Assembly (NCBI GenBank): GCA_030045215.1
Contig: JASIBJ010000598.1
Span: forward strand, 1-5,893
Source of the DNA: Streptosporangiaceae bacterium
Lineage (GTDB): Bacteria > Actinomycetota > Actinomycetes > Streptosporangiales > Streptosporangiaceae
Direction: 5' to 3'
Length of the DNA stretch: 5,893 nt
The translations under genes were made by a program, and so were the position numbers. Below, piece by piece: positions 5,559 through 5,893 of this stretch. Position 1 is the first letter of the stretch. Every line of letters begins with the position of its first letter. The notes under the pieces are model-generated. The model did no database searches. It was given only the letters and a program-made list of their open reading frames with translations, and had not been told where the DNA came from.

Positions 5559-5893
5559 GTGCGCAAGGCAGATATTACGGTCGATCTTGTCCGCCGGCTA
5601 GTAGCGGAGCAGTTCCCCGAATGGGCCCATCTGCCCGTGCGCGCGGTCGACGTTGACGGCTGGGACAACGCCACCTTCCGACTCGGCGAGGCCATGTCGG
5701 TCCGGCTGCCCAGCACCGAGCACTACGTGGAAGCGGTGGAGAAGGAGCAGCACTGGCTGCCGTTCCTCGCCCCGCACCTCCCGCTGCCAATCCCGGTTCC
5801 GCTGGGACTCGGCAGGCCAGGCTGCGGCTTCCCGCGTCCCTGGTCGGTGTACCAGTGGATCGCCGGGGATCCGGTCACCGAGGAAACGGCCAC
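5559..5893 (+). CDS. Aminoglycoside phosphotransferase (APH)-family kinase, N-terminal part, truncated by window edge
   Basis: The first 111 codons of a protein-kinase-fold small-molecule phosphotransferase; the frame continues past the window. The N-lobe pattern is recognisable: DITVDLVRRLVAEQFPEW at the start, a glycine/asparagine loop GWDNATFRLGEAM (about residues 29-41), the strand SVRLPS where the lysine of classical kinases is replaced by Arg (about 42-47), a helix with VEKEQHWLPFLA, then the LPLPIPVPLGLG linker and WSVYQWIAGDP hinge. The catalytic HGD loop and DxD metal site lie beyond the window, so activity cannot be judged. The VRLP form is, as I recall, usual in this actinobacterial subfamily. 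Substrate is unknown; resistance should not be assumed. GTG 5559 is preferred because conservation begins there and a -10-like box precedes it; three in-frame ATGs (5490, 5493, 5496) would add about 21-23 Arg/Gly-rich residues. Confidence 0.85.
   Translation, partial: MRKADITVDLVRRLVAEQFPEWAHLPVRAVDVDGWDNATFRLGEAMSVRLPSTEHYVEAVEKEQHWLPFLAPHLPLPIPVPLGLGRPGCGFPRPWSVYQWIAGDPVTEETA

Overview
The window is high-GC DNA with GTG starts, strongly G/C-biased third codon positions and dense antisense shadow frames. This fits an actinomycete (Actinomycetota); the sequence does not let me name the genus. All four genes that were called, plus the fifth at the right edge, lie on the + strand or are read as such; no convincing gene lies on the - strand. 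I see no tRNA, rRNA, CRISPR array or insertion sequence.

Layout. (1) 2-826: the C-terminal part of SbcD, the Mre11-type nuclease subunit, with its 5' end outside the window. (2) 827-981: a 155-base gap with a GC hairpin and two TTGACGG heptamers. (3) 982-1884: an alpha/beta hydrolase with an intact Ser-Asp-His triad and a proline-iminopeptidase-like HGGP oxyanion motif. (4) 1885-2001: a 117-base gap with a small inverted repeat, a possible -10 box and a strong Shine-Dalgarno sequence. (5) 2002-4452: SbcC, the Rad50-type ABC ATPase with a CPVC zinc hook, compact at 816 residues. (6) 4449-5453: a NurA-type nuclease whose GTG start overlaps the sbcC stop by four bases. (7) 5432-5488: a 16-base-period CTAG-containing tandem repeat in which the nurA stop codon lies and whose last part folds as a terminator-like hairpin. 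(8) 5559 to the window end: the N-terminal lobe of an aminoglycoside-phosphotransferase-family kinase, possibly on a leaderless transcript.

The biological theme is DNA double-strand-end processing. SbcC and SbcD together form the bacterial Mre11-Rad50 complex, and NurA is the nuclease that in archaea works with the HerA translocase next to Mre11-Rad50. Here NurA is translationally coupled to the Rad50 homologue in a bacterium, so the window looks like a bacterial version of the archaeal resection cassette. HerA is not visible and would have to be outside the window or elsewhere. The unusual point is that a hydrolase gene, flanked by inverted repeats on both sides, separates sbcD from sbcC, which are normally adjacent or overlapping. 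The kinase at the right is separated by the repeat/terminator and is probably an unrelated transcription unit.
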